From: Ovis canadensis
Taxonomy: Eukaryota > Chordata > Mammalia > Artiodactyla > Bovidae
Length of the DNA stretch: 64,000 bases
NCBI RefSeq assembly: GCF_042477335.2
Contig: NC_091727.1
Span: forward strand, 128,247,501-128,311,500
Direction: 5' to 3'
The number at the start of each line of letters is the position of its first letter. The first letter of the stretch is position 1. The notes under the pieces were generated by a model. The model made no database searches. It was given only the letters and a program-made list of their open reading frames with translations, and was not told the DNA's origin. Shown one piece after another: positions 11,393 to 24,119 of this stretch. A program made the translations under genes and the position numbers.

Positions 11393-12274
11393 ATAGATGA
11401 ACATGGATAAATCTAAAAATCATAATGTTGGGTGAAAAAGTCAAGTTGTGGACAATTACTTGCAGTGTGATATAACTTATTGTAATACAAAAATTATGAG
11501 AAAATTCATTTTAAAACGTCATTTTGTGTACAAATCTAGGTACTTAGAATCAGTGAACAAAACAGATCTCTGCCCTTATGGACTTTACATCTCAGTGGAG
11601 GAAGACTGAAATAAATCAATATACACAGCAAGTAAATAAGCTATATATTGTGTTAGAGAATGATGAAAACAGAGCAGGGGAAGGCAGATAGAGTAGGGCT
11701 GTGCAAGTTGCAATATGAAATAGGCTAGTTCAGATAGGCTTCATTGAAATGGTGAGTTCTGAGCCTTAATGTAGGTGAAAGGGTTTAAATAAATGGATAA
11801 CATGGAAAAGAGCACTCCTTCTAGAGGGACATTGCAAAGGTTCCATGGCAATAGTGAGCCTGGCATTTTTAAGGGACAGTAAGGAGGCCACAGATTGGAC
11901 AGAGTAAGTGGGGGAAGAGGGCAGATGGAGTGGTCAGAGATATAGTGGAGAATCAGAAAATGTAGGGTTTTGTAGGGATTTTGACTCTCACTCAGTGGAA
12001 TTCACTATCTTTTTCAGGTTTTGAGCAGAGAAGTACAAGGATTTCATTTATATTAAAAATTATCACTTAATTTTTGCCCATAATATATACCACAGAGGAT
12101 CAAGGATAAAAACAGAGAGATCTGTTAGAAGGCTATTTCAGTTATTCAGGTGAGAAATCATGGCAAATTGGACCTTATATGTAGCGATGGGGATGTGAGA
12201 AGGATTGGATTTTGGATACACTGAGTAAGAACCCAAATGATTTCCTGATGAGTTATATGTACGGTGACTTCCCC

Positions 12275-12482
12275 AGGACTTCCCTGGTGACTCAGATGGT
12301 AAAGTGTCTGCCTACAATGTGGGGCACCCAGGTTCGATCCCTGGGTTGGGAAGATCCTCTAGAGAAGGAAATGGCAACCCACTCCAGTACTCTTGCCTGG
12401 AAAATCCCATGGACAGAGGAGAGTGGTAGGCTACAGTCCATGGGGTTGCAAAGAGTCAGACACAACTGAGCAACTTCACTAT
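12275..12482 (+). mobile_element. Bov-tA SINE
   Basis: Full head GGACTTCCCTGGTGACTCAG through to the tail GAGCAACTTCACT. Confidence 0.85.
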
Positions 12483-12537
12483 ATGTACAGTGGGAGAGAA
12501 GATAATGGCAAGATTTCTGCCCTGACTATATGGACTG

Positions 12538-12855
12538 GGCTTCCCTGATAGCTCAGCTAGTAAAGAATCTGCCTGCAGTGCAGGAGACTATAGTTCGATT
12601 CCTGGGTTGGGAAGATCTGCTGGAGAAGCTTAAGGATACACACTGCAGTATTCTTGGGCTTTCCTGGTGGCTCAGCTGGTAAAGAATCCACCTGCAATGC
12701 GGGAGACCTGGGTTCGATCCCTGGGTTTGGAAGATCCCCTGGAGAAGGGAATGGCTATCCACTCTAGTATTCTGTCCTGGAGAGTTCTGTGGGCTGTATA
12801 GTCCATGGGGTCACAAAGAGTCAGACACAATTGAGCAAATTTAACACACAGCTGT
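12538..12855 (+). mobile_element. Two Bov-tA SINEs in tandem, the second complete
   Basis: A head-containing Bov-tA starts at 12538 and breaks at about 12655 (GCAGTATTCTT). A second, complete Bov-tA runs 12656-12855 in the same direction. The second may have landed inside the first. Confidence 0.75.
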
Positions 12856-13855
12856 GATTCTCTCTAACATATGGACTGATGGAACTGCCATCGGTTGAGA
12901 TGCAGATGGCTATAGGAGGAGCAGGTTTGGGGGAAAAGATCAGGAATTCAATGTGCAACAGTTTGAGTTTGAGATGTCTATTAGACATCTGAGTGGAGGT
13001 GCTGAGTAATCAGTTGGATATATTAGACTGTATGTTGTGACACAGATCCAATCTACAGACTTGGCTTTAAGAGTTATAAGTATAAAAAGTGTTTTACAGT
13101 GTTTGAATTGGAAGATATCACCAAGGGAGGGTAGATAGAAATGAGAAGAACAGGGACCAAGCCTGGGCACACTCCTATTTTGAGGTTCAGGAGGAGAAGA
13201 GGAACCAGTAAAGGTAACTGAGCAGAAGCAGCCAGGGAGGTAAGAGGAAACTGGGAGAACAGGGTCCTGGAAGCCAACTGAAGACAGTAAACTGAGGAGG
13301 AGTGACTCATGAGCTGTACCAAATGCTGTTGATAGGTCCAGTAAGGATTAAGAATTGATCATTGGACTGAACAATGTAGGAGTTAGTCATGACCTTGAGG
13401 ACAGAAATTTCAGTTGAGTGGTGGAGGTGAACCCCTGATTGGACTGTGTTCATATGAGAATAGGAAGGAGAAGAAAAAATGGAAACAGTGATTAGAGACA
13501 ACAATTACAAAGGGGTGAAGGAGTAGTCCAAGTGGATATCTGGGGGAAGAACATTCCTGAAAGATGGAACTGACGTTGAAAAAGCCCTAGGAAACAGTGA
13601 GTGTGGCTTGTTTGAGGAACAGCAGAGAGGCCTTGTTGGGGCAGTGAATGAGGTGGTGAGCAGGCAGAGAGCATAGGGGGCTATGGAAGGAAAGTTGTCT
13701 GGGCCTCTTTTTGATACCAGTTTGATGTCAGTAGAAAGCCTGAGGAATATGGTCTTAGATAAGGAATACTGGTTCAGTCAACACCTTCAAATATTCATGT
13801 TCCAATATTGCACATAGAGATGTATGTTACATACATCTGTGAAAGGAGTTTGCCT

Positions 13856-14064
13856 TGAGACTTCCCTGGTGCTCCATGGCTGGGACTTCACACTCCCCAG
13901 GCAGGGGGCCCGGTCCCTGGTTGGGGAAATAGATCCCATAGGCAACAGCTAAGAGTTCACATGCTGCAGCTACGGATTATGCATGCCTCGACAAAGATCA
14001 AAGATCCTGCATGCCGCTACTAAGACTTGGTGCAGCCAAGTAATAAAATAAACAAATATGTATA
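13856..14064 (+). mobile_element. CHR-type tRNA-Glu SINE
   Basis: Head ACTTCCCTGGTGCTCCATGG, then GGCAGGGGGCCCGGTCCCTGG and a CTACTAAGACTTGGTGCAGCC body ending in an AATAAAATAAACAAAT run. Confidence 0.7.
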
Positions 14065-14134
14065 TTTTAAAGGAAATTTGCCCCAAATAAGAGCAAATGC
14101 TATCAGTTGCTGAAAGTATAATCTATATATGAAA

Positions 14135-14347
14135 CTGTGAAAGTGTTAGTTGCTCAGTCCTGTCCAACTTTTTGTGAGTCCATGGACTGTAGCCTACCCA
14201 GCTCCTCTGTCCATGGAATTCTCCAGGCTAGAATATTGGGTTGGGTTGCCATTCTCTTCTCCAGGGGATCTTCCCAATCCAGGGATTGAACCCATGTCTC
14301 CTGCCTTACAGGCAGATTCTTTACCATCTAAGCCACCTGGGAAGCCA
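14135..14347 (-). mobile_element. Bov-tA SINE
   Basis: Reverse copy from GTGTTAGTTGCTCAGTCC to AGCCACCTGGGAAGCC. Confidence 0.85.
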
Positions 14348-14559
14348 TGCGAAGATAAGAAATAATGGCCTGATGTTTTCCTAATAGAAACGACCTAGCA
14401 GAGAGCACTACATTGACAGTGGTGATAAAGGAGTGAAAGATGGTAGTAATATTGTTGAATTGGTGTAAGAGAAAGAGGTCTATAGACCTCCCCAACTTAT
14501 AATAGGGCTGCATCTGGGTAAACCCATTGTAACTGGAAAATATCATAAGTCAAAAATTC

Positions 14560-16033
14560 ATTAAGACCACAAATAGCCAAAACAATCTTGAGAAAGAAGA
14601 ATGGAGATGGAGTAATCAACCTTCCTGACTTTAGACTATAAAGCTACAATTATCAAGACAGTATGGTTCTGGCACAAAAACAGAAATATACACCAAGGGA
14701 ATAGGATAGAAAGCCCAGAGATAAACCCACACACCCACCAACACCTTATATTTGACAAAGGAGGCAAGAATATGCAATAGAGAAAAGATAGTCTCATCAT
14801 AAGTGATGCTGGGAAAACTGCACTGCTATGTGTAGAAGAATGAAATTAGAACATTTCCTAACAGCATACACAAAGATAAACTCAAAATGGATTATAAACC
14901 TAAATGTAAAACCAGAAACTATAAAACTCCTAGAGGAAAACATAAGCAAAACACTCTTTGACATAAATCACAGCAAGATCCTCTGTGACTCACCTTATAG
15001 AGTAATGGAAATAAAAACAAAAATAAACTAATGGGATCTAATTAAACTTAAAAGCTTTTCCACAGCAAAGGAAACTATAAACAAAGTTTATAGAAAAGGC
15101 AACCTCAGAATGGGAGAAAATAATAGCAAATGAAACAACTGACAAAGGATTAATCTCCAAAATATGCAAGCAGCTCATGAAGCTCAATACCAGAAAACAA
15201 ACAACCCAATCAAAAACTGGGTAGAATACCTGAACAGACATTTCTCCAAAGAAAACATACACATACCTGGTTAATAAACACATGAAAAGATGCTCAACAT
15301 CACTCACTATTAGAGACATGCAAATCAAAATTACAATGAGGTATCACCTCACAAGGTGAGAATAGCCATCATCAGAAAATCTACAAACAATAAAAGCTAG
15401 AGAGGCTGTGGAAAAAAGGGAACACTCTTGCACTGTCCGTGGGAATGTAAATTGATGCAGTCACTACAGAGAACAGTATGGAGATTCCTTAAGACACTAG
15501 GAATAAAACTACCATATGAGCCAACAATCCCACTACTGGGCATACACCCTTAGAAAACCGTAATTGAAAAAGACACATGTACCCCAGTGTTCACTACAGC
15601 ACTACTTGCAATAGCTTCCCTAGTAGCTCAGGCAGTTAAGCATCCACTTGCAATGCAGGAGACTGGGGTTCAATCCCTGGGTTGGGAAGATCCCCTGAAG
15701 AATGGAATGGCTACTCACTTCCATATTCTTTGGAGAATTCCATACACAGAGGAGCCTGGCAGACTACAGTCCATGGGCTCACAAAGACTTGGACAGGAGT
15801 GAGTGACTAAAACGTTACAATAGTTAGGACATGGAAGCAACCTAGATGTCTATCTATAGATGAATGGATGAAGAAGCTGTAGTACATATATATTAATACA
15901 ATGGAATATTATTCAGTCACAGAAAGGAGCACATTTTAGTCTATTTAACGAGGTGGGTGAACCTAGAGCTTATTATACTGAGTGAAGTTAGAAGGAGAAA
16001 AACTAATATTTTATATTAATGCATATATATGGT
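14560..16033 (+). mobile_element. L1 LINE, 3' part, split by a SINE
   Basis: Encodes decayed L1 ORF2 C-terminal sequence ([38 protein letters not shown]) followed by the 3' region. A Bov-tA SINE interrupts it. Many frame breaks. Confidence 0.85.
15609..15812 (+). mobile_element. Bov-tA SINE inside L1
   Basis: Head GCTTCCCTAGTAGCTCAGGC. Flanked by GCAATAG / ACAATAG, a short target repeat in the L1. Confidence 0.8.
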
Positions 16034-16320
16034 ATCTAGACAGAGCATCAAACCAGTCAATTCTTAAGGAAAGAAACCCTGAACACTCATTGGAAGGACT
16101 GATTCTGAAGCTAAAACTCCAATAATTTGGCCACCTGATGTGAAGAACTGACTCATTTGAAAAGACCCTGATGCTGGGGAAGATTGAAGGTGGGAGGAGA
16201 AGGGGACAACAGAGGATGAGATGGTTGGATGGCTTCACTGACTCAATGGCCATGAGTTTGAGAAAGCTCCCAGAGTTGGTGATGGACAGGAAGGCCTAGC
16301 ATGCTGCAGTCATTGGGGTT
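16034..16320 (+). mobile_element. BovB 3' end, inverted relative to the adjoining BovB
   Basis: The last ~290 bp of BovB (from the SNQSILKE-equivalent codons to the AVIGVA-equivalent), on the plus strand, butted head-on against the minus-strand BovB at 16321. About 75 bp of consensus is missing at the joint. Confidence 0.75.
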
Positions 16321-18120
16321 GCTCAGCCTTCTTTATAGTCCAACCCTCACATCCATACATGACTACTGGAAAAACCATAGCTTTGACTAGACAGAACTTT
16401 GTTGGCAAAGTAATGTCTCTGCTTTTTAATATGCTGTCCAGCTTGGTCATAGCTTTTCTTCCAAGGAACAATCATCTTTAATCTCATGGTGGTAGTCACC
16501 ATGTGCAGTGATTTGAAGCCCCCCACCAAGAAAACTCCCTCACTGTTCCCACTGTTTCTGCATCTATTTGCTGTGAAGTGATGGGACTAGATGCCATGAT
16601 CTTCGTTTTCTGAATTTTGAGTTTTAAACCAACTTTTTCACTCTCCTCTGTCACTTTCACCTAGAGGCTCTTTAGTTCCTCTTTGCTTTCTGCAATGAGG
16701 GTGGTATTATCTGCATATCTGAGGTAATTGATATTTCTCCTGGCAATCTTGATTCCAGCTTGTTCTTCATCCGGACCAGCGTTTCTCATGATGTTCTCTG
16801 CATATAAGTTATACAAGCAGGGTGACAACATACAGCCTTGACATACTCCTTTCCCAATTTGGAACTAGTCTGTTGTTTCATGTCCAGTTCTAACTGTTCC
16901 TTCTTGACCTGCATACAGATCTCTCAAGAGACAGGTCAGGTGGTTTGGTATTCCCATTTCTTTCAGAATTTTCCACAGTTTGTTGTGATTCCCACAATCA
17001 AAAGCTTTGGCATAGCTGATAAAGCAGAAATAGATGTTTTTCTGGAACTTTCTTGCTTTCTTGATGATCCAGTGGATGTTGGCAATTTTATCTCTGATTC
17101 CTCTGCCTTTTCTAAATCCAACTTGAATATCTGGAAGTTCAAGGTCCATGTACCGTTGAAGCCTGGATTGCAGAATTTTGAGCATTACTTTACTAGCATG
17201 TGAGATGAGTGCAACTGTGCGGTAGTTTGAGCATTCTTTGGCATTGCCTTTCTTTGGGATTGGAATGAAAATTGACCTTTGCCAGTCCTGTGGCCACTGC
17301 TGAGTTTTCCAAATTTGCTGGCATATTGAGTGCAGCACATTCACAGCATCATCTTTCAGGATTTGAAATAGCTCAACTGGAATTTCATCACCTCCACCAG
17401 CTTTGTTCATAGTCATGCTTCCCAAGGCCCACATGACTTCACATTCCAGGATGTCTGGCTCTAGGTGAGTGATCACGCCATCATGATTTCCTAGGCCATG
17501 AAGATCCTTTTTGTATAGTTCTTCTGTGTATTCTTGCCACCTCTTCTTAATGTCTTCTGGTTCTGTTAGGTCTATACCATTTTTGTCCTTTATTGTGCCC
17601 ATCTTTGCATGAAATGTTCCCTTGGTATCTCTAATTTTCCTGAAGAGATCACTAGTCATTCCTATTCTATTGTTTCCCTCTGTTTCTTTGCACTCATCAC
17701 CAAGGAAGGCTTTCTTGACTCTTCTTGCTATTCCTTGCAACTCTGCATTCAAATAGGTATATCTTTCCTTTTCTCCTTTGCTTTTCACTTATCTTCTTTT
17801 CACAGCTATTTGTAAGGCCTTTTCAAAAAGCCATTTTGCTTTCTTGCATTTCTTTTTCTTGGGGATGGTCTTGATTCCTATCTCCTGTACAATGTCATGA
17901 ACCCCTGTCCTTAGTTCTTCAGGCACTTTGTCTATCAGATCTAATCCCTTGAATCTATTTGTCACTTTCACCGTATAATCATAAGGGATTTGATTTAGGT
18001 CATAACTGAAGGGTCTAATGGTTTTCCCTACTTTCTTTAATATAAGTCTGAATTTGGCAATAAAGTGTTCATGATCTGAGCCATAGTCAGCTCCTGGTCT
18101 TGCTTTTGCAGACTGTATAG

Positions 18121-19565
18121 ATGGAATTCCAGTTGAGCTATTTCAAATCCTGAAAGATGATGCTGTGAAAGTGCTACACTCAATATGCCAGAAAATTTGG
18201 AAAACTCAGCAGTGGCCACAGGACTGGAAAAGATCAGTTTTCATTCCAATCCCAAAGAAAGGCAATGCCAAAGAATGCTCCAACTACCACACAATTGCAC
18301 TCATCTCACATGCTAGTAAAGTAATACTCAAAACTCTCCAAGCCAGGCTTCAGCAGTACGTGATCCATGAACTTCCCGATGTTCAAGCTGGTTTTAGAAA
18401 AGGCAGAGGAACCAGAGATCAAATTGCCAACATCCATTGGATCATGGAAAAGGCAAGAGAGTTCCAGAAAAACATATATTTCTGCTTTATTGACTATGCC
18501 AAAGCCTTTGACTGTGTGGATCACAATAAACCTTGGAAAATTCTTCAAGAGATGGGAATACCAGACCACCTGACCTGCCTCTTGAGAAACCTATATGCAG
18601 GTCAGGAAGCAACAGTTAGAACTGGACATGGAACAACAGACTGGTTCCCAATAGGAAAAGGAGTATGTCAAGGCTGTATCTTGTCACCCTGCTTATTTAA
18701 CTTATATGCAGAGTACATCATGAGAAACGCTGGGCTGGAAGAAGCACAAGCTGAATCAAGATTGCTGGGAGAAATATCAATAACCTCAGATATGCAGATG
18801 ACACCACCCTTATGGCAGAAAGTGAAGAGGAACTAAAAAGCCTCTTGATGAAAGTGAAAAAAGTTGGCTTAAAACTCAACATTCAGAAAATGAAGATTAT
18901 GGCATCCAGTGCCATCACTTCATGGGAAATAGATGGGGAAACAATGGAAACAGTGTCAGACTTTATTTTGGGGGGTTCCAAAATCACTGCAGATGATGAT
19001 TGCAGGCATTAAATTAAAAGACGCTTACTCCTTGGAAGAAAAGTTATGACCAATCTAGATAGCATATTCAAAAGCAGAGACATTACTTTGCCAACAAAGG
19101 TCTCTCTAGTCAAGCCTATGGTTTCTCCAGTAGTCATGTATGGATGTGAGAGTTGGACTGTGAAGAAAGCTGTACACTGAAGAATTGATGCTTTTCAACT
19201 GTTGTGTTGGAGAAGACTCTTGAGAGTCCCTTGGACTGCAAGGAGATCCAACCAGTCCATTCTGAAGGAGATCAGCCCTGGGTGTTCTTTGGAAGGAATG
19301 ATGCTAAAGCTGAAACTCTAGTACTTTGACCATCTCATGCAAAGAATTGACTCATTGGAAAAGACTCTGATGCTGGGAGGGATTGGGGGCAGGAGGAGAA
19401 GGGGATGACAGAGGATGAGATGGCTGAATGGCATCACCGACTCGATGGACTTGAGTGTGAGTTATCTCTTGGAGTTGGTGATGGGGAGGGAGGCCTGGTG
19501 TGCTGCAATTCATGGGGTCGCAAAGATTCAGACACGACTGAGCAACTGAACTGAACTGAACTGAT
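18121..19565 (+). mobile_element. BovB LINE, 5'-truncated, nested in opposite orientation
   Basis: Starts within the RT domain and runs to a complete (CTGAA) 3' end. The RT frame 18165-18836 keeps IPIPKKGNAKECSNY, GFRKGRGTRDQIANIHW and FIDYAKAFDCVDH. A frame shift falls before the YADD motif. The host BovB continues on both sides without loss (GACTGTATAG | AGCTTCTCC). Confidence 0.9.
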
Positions 19566-20544
19566 CTAATAGAGCTTCTCCATCTTTGGCTGCAAAGAAT
19601 ATAATCAGTCTCATTTTGGTGTTGACCATCTGGTGCTTTCCACTTGTAGAGTCTTCTCTTGTGTTTTTGGAAGAGGTTGTTTGCTATGACCAGTGCAGTC
19701 TCTTTGCCAAACTCTATTAGCCTTTGCCTTGCTTTATGCTGCACTTCAAGGCCAAATTTGCCTGTTACTCCAGGTATTTCTTGACTTCCTACTATTGCAT
19801 TTCAGTCCCTTTTAGTGAAAAGGACATCTTTTTTGGGTGTTAGTTATGGAAGGTCTTCTAGGTCTTCATAGAACCATTCAACTTCATCTTCAGCATTACT
19901 GGTCAGGGCATAGACTTGGATTACTCTGATATTGAATGGTTGCCTTGGAAACAGAGATCATTCTTCATCCAAGTACTCCATTTCAGACTCTTTTGTTGAC
20001 TATGATGGCTACTCCATTTCTTCTAAGGCATTCTTGTCCACAGTAGTAGATATAATGGTCATTTGAGTTAAATTCAATCATTCCGGACCACTTTAGTTTG
20101 CTGATTCCTAAAATGTTGACATTCACACTTGCCATCTCCTGTTTGACCACTTCGAATTTGCCTCGATTCATGGACTTAACATGCCAGGTTCCTATGCAAT
20201 ATTGCTCTTTACAGCATCTTTCCTTCCATCACCAGTCACATCCACAACTGGGTGTTGTTTTTGCTTTGGCTCCATTTCAATTTTTCTGGAGTTATTTCTC
20301 CACTGATCTCCAGTAGCATATTGGGCACCTACCCACCTGGGGAGTTCATCTTTCAATGTCTTATATTTTGCCTTTTCATAGTGTTCATGGGGTTCTCAAG
20401 GCAAGAATACTGAAGTAGTTTGCCATTCCCTTCTCCAGTGGACCACATTTTGTCTGAACTCTCCATCATGACCTGTCCATCTTGGGTGGCCCTACACGGC
20501 ATGGCTCATAGTTTCACTGAGTTGGACAAGGCTGTGGTTCATGT

Positions 20545-20730
20545 TGGGCTTCCCTGGTGGCTCAGATGGTAAAGTGCCCGCCTGCAATGCGGGATACCCA
20601 GGTTTGATCCCTGGGTCAGGAAGATCCCCTGGAGAAGGAAATGGCAATCCACTCCAGCACTCTTACCTGAAAAATCCCATGGATCGAGGAGCCTAATAGG
20701 CTACAGTCCATGGGGTCACGTGGTCCATGT
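20545..20730 (+). mobile_element. Bov-tA SINE inside BovB
   Basis: Head GGGCTTCCCTGGTGGCTCAG. It interrupts the 5' part of ORF2 of the long BovB. Confidence 0.85.
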
Positions 20731-23558
20731 GATCAGGTTGGTTAGTTTTCTGTGATTTTGGTTTCAGTCTGCCATCTGATAGAGAAGGATAAGAGGCTTA
20801 TGAAAGCTTCCTGATGGGAGAGACTTACTGAAGGGGAAACTAGGTATTGTTCTGAAGGATGGGGCCATGCTCAATAAATCTTTAATCCAATTTTCTGTTG
20901 ATGGTTGGAGCTATGTTCCCTCCCTCTTACTTACCTGGGCCGAAACTGTGGTGGACGTAATGAAGATAATGGCGACCTCCTTCAAAAGGCCTCATGCATG
21001 TACTGCTACACTCTGTGTCCCCAACCCCCCAGCAGACCACCACTGACCTACATCTCCACTGGAGACTCCTGGACACTCCCAGGCAAGTCTGGGTCAGTCT
21101 CTTGTGGGGTCACTGTTCCTTTCTCCTGGGTCCTGGTGTGCACAAGGTTCTGTTTGTGCCCTTCAAGAGTCTATTTCCCAGTCCTGTGTAAGTTCTGGCC
21201 ACTCTATGGTGGGGTTAATGGCAACCTCCTCCAAGAGGGCTTATGCCATACCCAAGTCTGCTGCACCCAGGGCCCCTGCCCCTGCGGCAGTCCATTGCTG
21301 ACCCGTACCTACACAGGAGACACTCAAACCCAGTTCTGTCTCAGTCTATGTGGGGTCTCTGGGTCCTGGTGCACACAAGGTTTGTTTCAGCCCTCTGAAT
21401 GTGTCTGGTGGAGATGGGGTGTGATTCTAAATGTGAATTCGCCCCTCCTACCATCTTGCTGGGGCTTCTCTGCCCTTGGACATGGGATATCTTCTCAAAG
21501 TCACTCCAGCACCACCATCCTGCTAGGCTTCTCTGCCCTTGGACGTGGGGTATCTCCTCAGGGCTGCTCCTGCGCTGCACAGCCATGGAAACCAGTATTG
21601 GCCAACACGCTCCTGTATTCTTGCCTGGAGAACACTGCTCCCTGACAGAGAAGCCTGGCAGGCCACAGTCTCCAGGGTCGGAAAGAGTTGGACACTCCCA
21701 AAGCGACCCCACATGTTGAGGCACAAGACTTTTTTTGCCTGTGGCAGCTCTGCCCTAGTGAGAGTTGAGGGTGAAGGTGGCACAGCTGCTCGGCTTGCGG
21801 GGACTCTGGCAGCACCAAGTGTGCAGGGACATGGACTGCCTCCACTGCAGGAGTTGTGGCCCCATCAGAGTCTTTTTTCGAGCCTCTTGTAGCTGGCGAT
21901 CAGAAGGCCTCTTTGGCCTGTCTTTCTCTGTAGCTCCACCCATTCAGGCACGTAGAGGGCTTCCTTGCCTGGGGACTTTCTCTGTTGTTTGGCACATCAG
22001 GCTCATATAGGGGCCCCCCTGGCTGGAGTTCTACTCTATAGATTGGCACATCAGGCACTTAAAGGGGCATCCTGGGTGGGGTCCTACTCTGTAGTTCAGT
22101 GCACCAGGTGCTTGCTGGGCCAAACTCTCTATTGTTCAGCTGCCAATGCTGGCACTGTGGGGAGAGAGGCTATGGTGATGGCTCCATCCCCAAACATGAC
22201 TCAGCAGTATCGCCTAGCTTCCATGGCTGCCTGGCTTTCCTCCACAGGCATTTCCCACCACAGTCTCCTCCCTCACATCCCCTTGATAAGTCTCTCCACA
22301 GTTGCAGCAGCCCTCACTTTGGGATTGCTCCACAATCCCTAAACTCCAGCTACCAGCCGCTGCACCTTCCAGGGGATCTGCATCCCCGTCTTGGGTATGT
22401 ATGGTTGCAAGGACTGTCTGATTCTCATTCAATTTAGGCTGCCACAGATCAGCTGTTTCACTCTCAGCCTTAAATGCTTCTCCTCTGACTCAGACAATTG
22501 CCCTGATGTGGGGATTGGACCCCTGCTTCAGTTCCCCCACCTGCCAAGGGCAGGTCCAGTCCTACTCACACTCCTGGTTTTCCCCCTAGTTCCTTCATCC
22601 TACCAAGGTTTGGGTGGGTCTATATTATTTTCCGCTGGTCAATGACTCCTGTCCACTCTCAGCTGGTGTTCTGCATGCACTTCTGTGTCTGAAGGTGTAT
22701 TCCTGATGTATCCGTGGAGAGAGATGTACTCCACGTCCACCTATTCCTCTGCCATCTTGTTCTCCTGTATGAATGTTTAAAACAATTTCAAAAACCAGGA
22801 AATTAGAAAATTGAAATGTGTGTGAAATTTTTGTTTTGCCAGTTCTGTACTATACATCAGTCCTCATTTATATATTTAAATGTTTGATTAACTAGGATAT
22901 GTGGAAAATATGTAAATGAACTGGGATATGTGGGGAAAGTATACTAGAGGTAGTGGATGGGTGTATCAGTTTCTTCACTCTATCTATTGCATATCACACA
23001 TAAACTGCTTCTGAAGAATTCCATAGTACACTTTGGGAGAATGAGGATAAACTGGGAAATGAAATTGCTAGGAAAATAATTCAGATCTTACCGAACACTG
23101 TCATGACTGACCTAGAGAAAATACTACAGCTGGGGTCAAGAGGTTGGAATATGTAGATCCTCCTAGCTTTTCTCTCATTGTTTTGCTGAGAATCAAATCC
23201 TTCACAGATTTCTACATCCAATAACAGTGGTACTGATAAATTCTTTTTAACTTTAAATTTTTTTATGGATATATTCATGAGTTGCAATATTATATTTGTT
23301 CAGGTTTACAACATAGTGCTTCAGTTGTTCTATATATTATACTCTGTTTACATTTATTATTAGATAGTTGGTATATTTCTCTGTGCTGTACAGCATATCC
23401 TTGTTGCTTAAAGTTCAAAACGAATAGTTTAAAGTATAATGAAATATTAAGTTCTAATGAAAACCATTGTAAATTAAAAAGGACTGAAATCGCAGAGTGC
23501 TTTCTCTCTCTCTAAGGATGTCGTAACCTTGAAATCAATCTTTTAAAAAAGAAATAGG

Positions 23559-23877
23559 AGAATAGAATTATGGACAGAGGGAAAGGGGAGGAGAGGGTGA
23601 GATGCAAGGAAGGAGTAACATGGAAATTTACATTACTGTATGTAAAATAGATAGCCAACGGGAATTTGCTGTATGGCTAGGAAACTCAAACAGGGGCTCT
23701 GTATCAACCTAGAGGGGTGGGATGAGGAGGGAGTTCCAAAAGGGAGGGGATATATGTATACCCTAGGCTGATTCATGTTGAGGTTTGACAGAAAACAGCA
23801 AAATTCTGTAAAGCAATAATCTTTCAATAAAAAATTAATTAATTAAAAAATAAAAAGTATCTCAAAACAAAAATAAA
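23559..23877 (+). mobile_element. L1 3' end inserted in H2BW unit B
   Basis: Typical ruminant L1 3' UTR (ATGGACAGAGGGAAAGGGGAGG ... CTGATTCATGTTGA ... AATAAAAAATT), between AAGAAATAGGA- and AAGGAATAGGA-like repeats. Unit A has the uninterrupted site at about 3405-3428. Confidence 0.75.
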
Positions 23878-24119
23878 AGGAATAGGAAAATCACCAAGTA
23901 GTTTGAAATTCAGCAATATACTTATAGAAGTAACAATGTCAGTGCACCAAGAAGAAAACACATGGACATTAAATTCAGTAAATACTATCATAAGCAATAG
24001 CAGTCAAATACTTGAGGTGGAAGAAGAAGTCATCTTATTTCTCTTAACTGCTGAACATCCTCTTCCTTCTTATTTTGATGCAAGGAGCTAGAGGCATGTC
24101 CCACAACAAGAAGTGGATG

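Larger units (their letters stand above)
10365..11520 (+). mobile_element. Old L1 3' portion, split by two SINEs
   Basis: 10365-10627 and 11156-11520 read as one decayed L1 ORF2/3' stretch (GGACATCAAAAGATAATTCAC; TTTGTAATAGCAAAAAAAG). The two SINEs between them were inserted later. Confidence 0.6.
11525..13800 (+). mobile_element. Ancient LINE block, L2-like, cut by SINEs
   Basis: Degenerate phrases typical of mammalian L2-type 3' sequence: GAACAAAACAGATCTCTGCC, TGAGCAGAGAAG, ATATCTGGGGGAAGAACATTCC, GTTTGAGGAACAGCAGAGAGG. No reading frame is kept. The family call is from memory of consensus phrases. Confidence 0.5.
16321..22765 (-). mobile_element. Long BovB LINE with extended 5' region, interrupted by a nested BovB and a SINE
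   Basis: Minus-strand BovB whose parts read in order. The 5' end at ~22,765 begins GGAGAACAAGATGGCAGAGG. A non-coding GC-rich 5' region covers about 20,870-22,765. Next is the start of ORF2 with endonuclease remnants (20,171-19,983; VNVNILGISKLKWSGM), then a long RT frame (17788-16865) with GFRKGRGIRD. In that RT frame the motif A aspartate is changed (FISYAKAFDCGNH instead of FIDYAKAFDCVDH). The 3' end is lost at 16321. Taking out the nested BovB and the SINE leaves about 4.8 kb. The 5' region carries CCTTGGACRTGGGRTATCTYCTC-type motifs also found in the BovB at 42,060-42,110, which supports one element. It is dead, with several breaks. Confidence 0.75.

Noticed and set aside
20905-21645. 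246-codon plus-strand frame
   Set aside because: It lies antisense within the 5' region of a BovB element, and repeats of this type are open by chance.
20870-22765. GC-rich block considered as an LTR or an independent element
   Set aside because: No paired terminal copies, primer-binding site or coding remnants. It runs in one direction into BovB ORF2 and shares motifs with another BovB leader.
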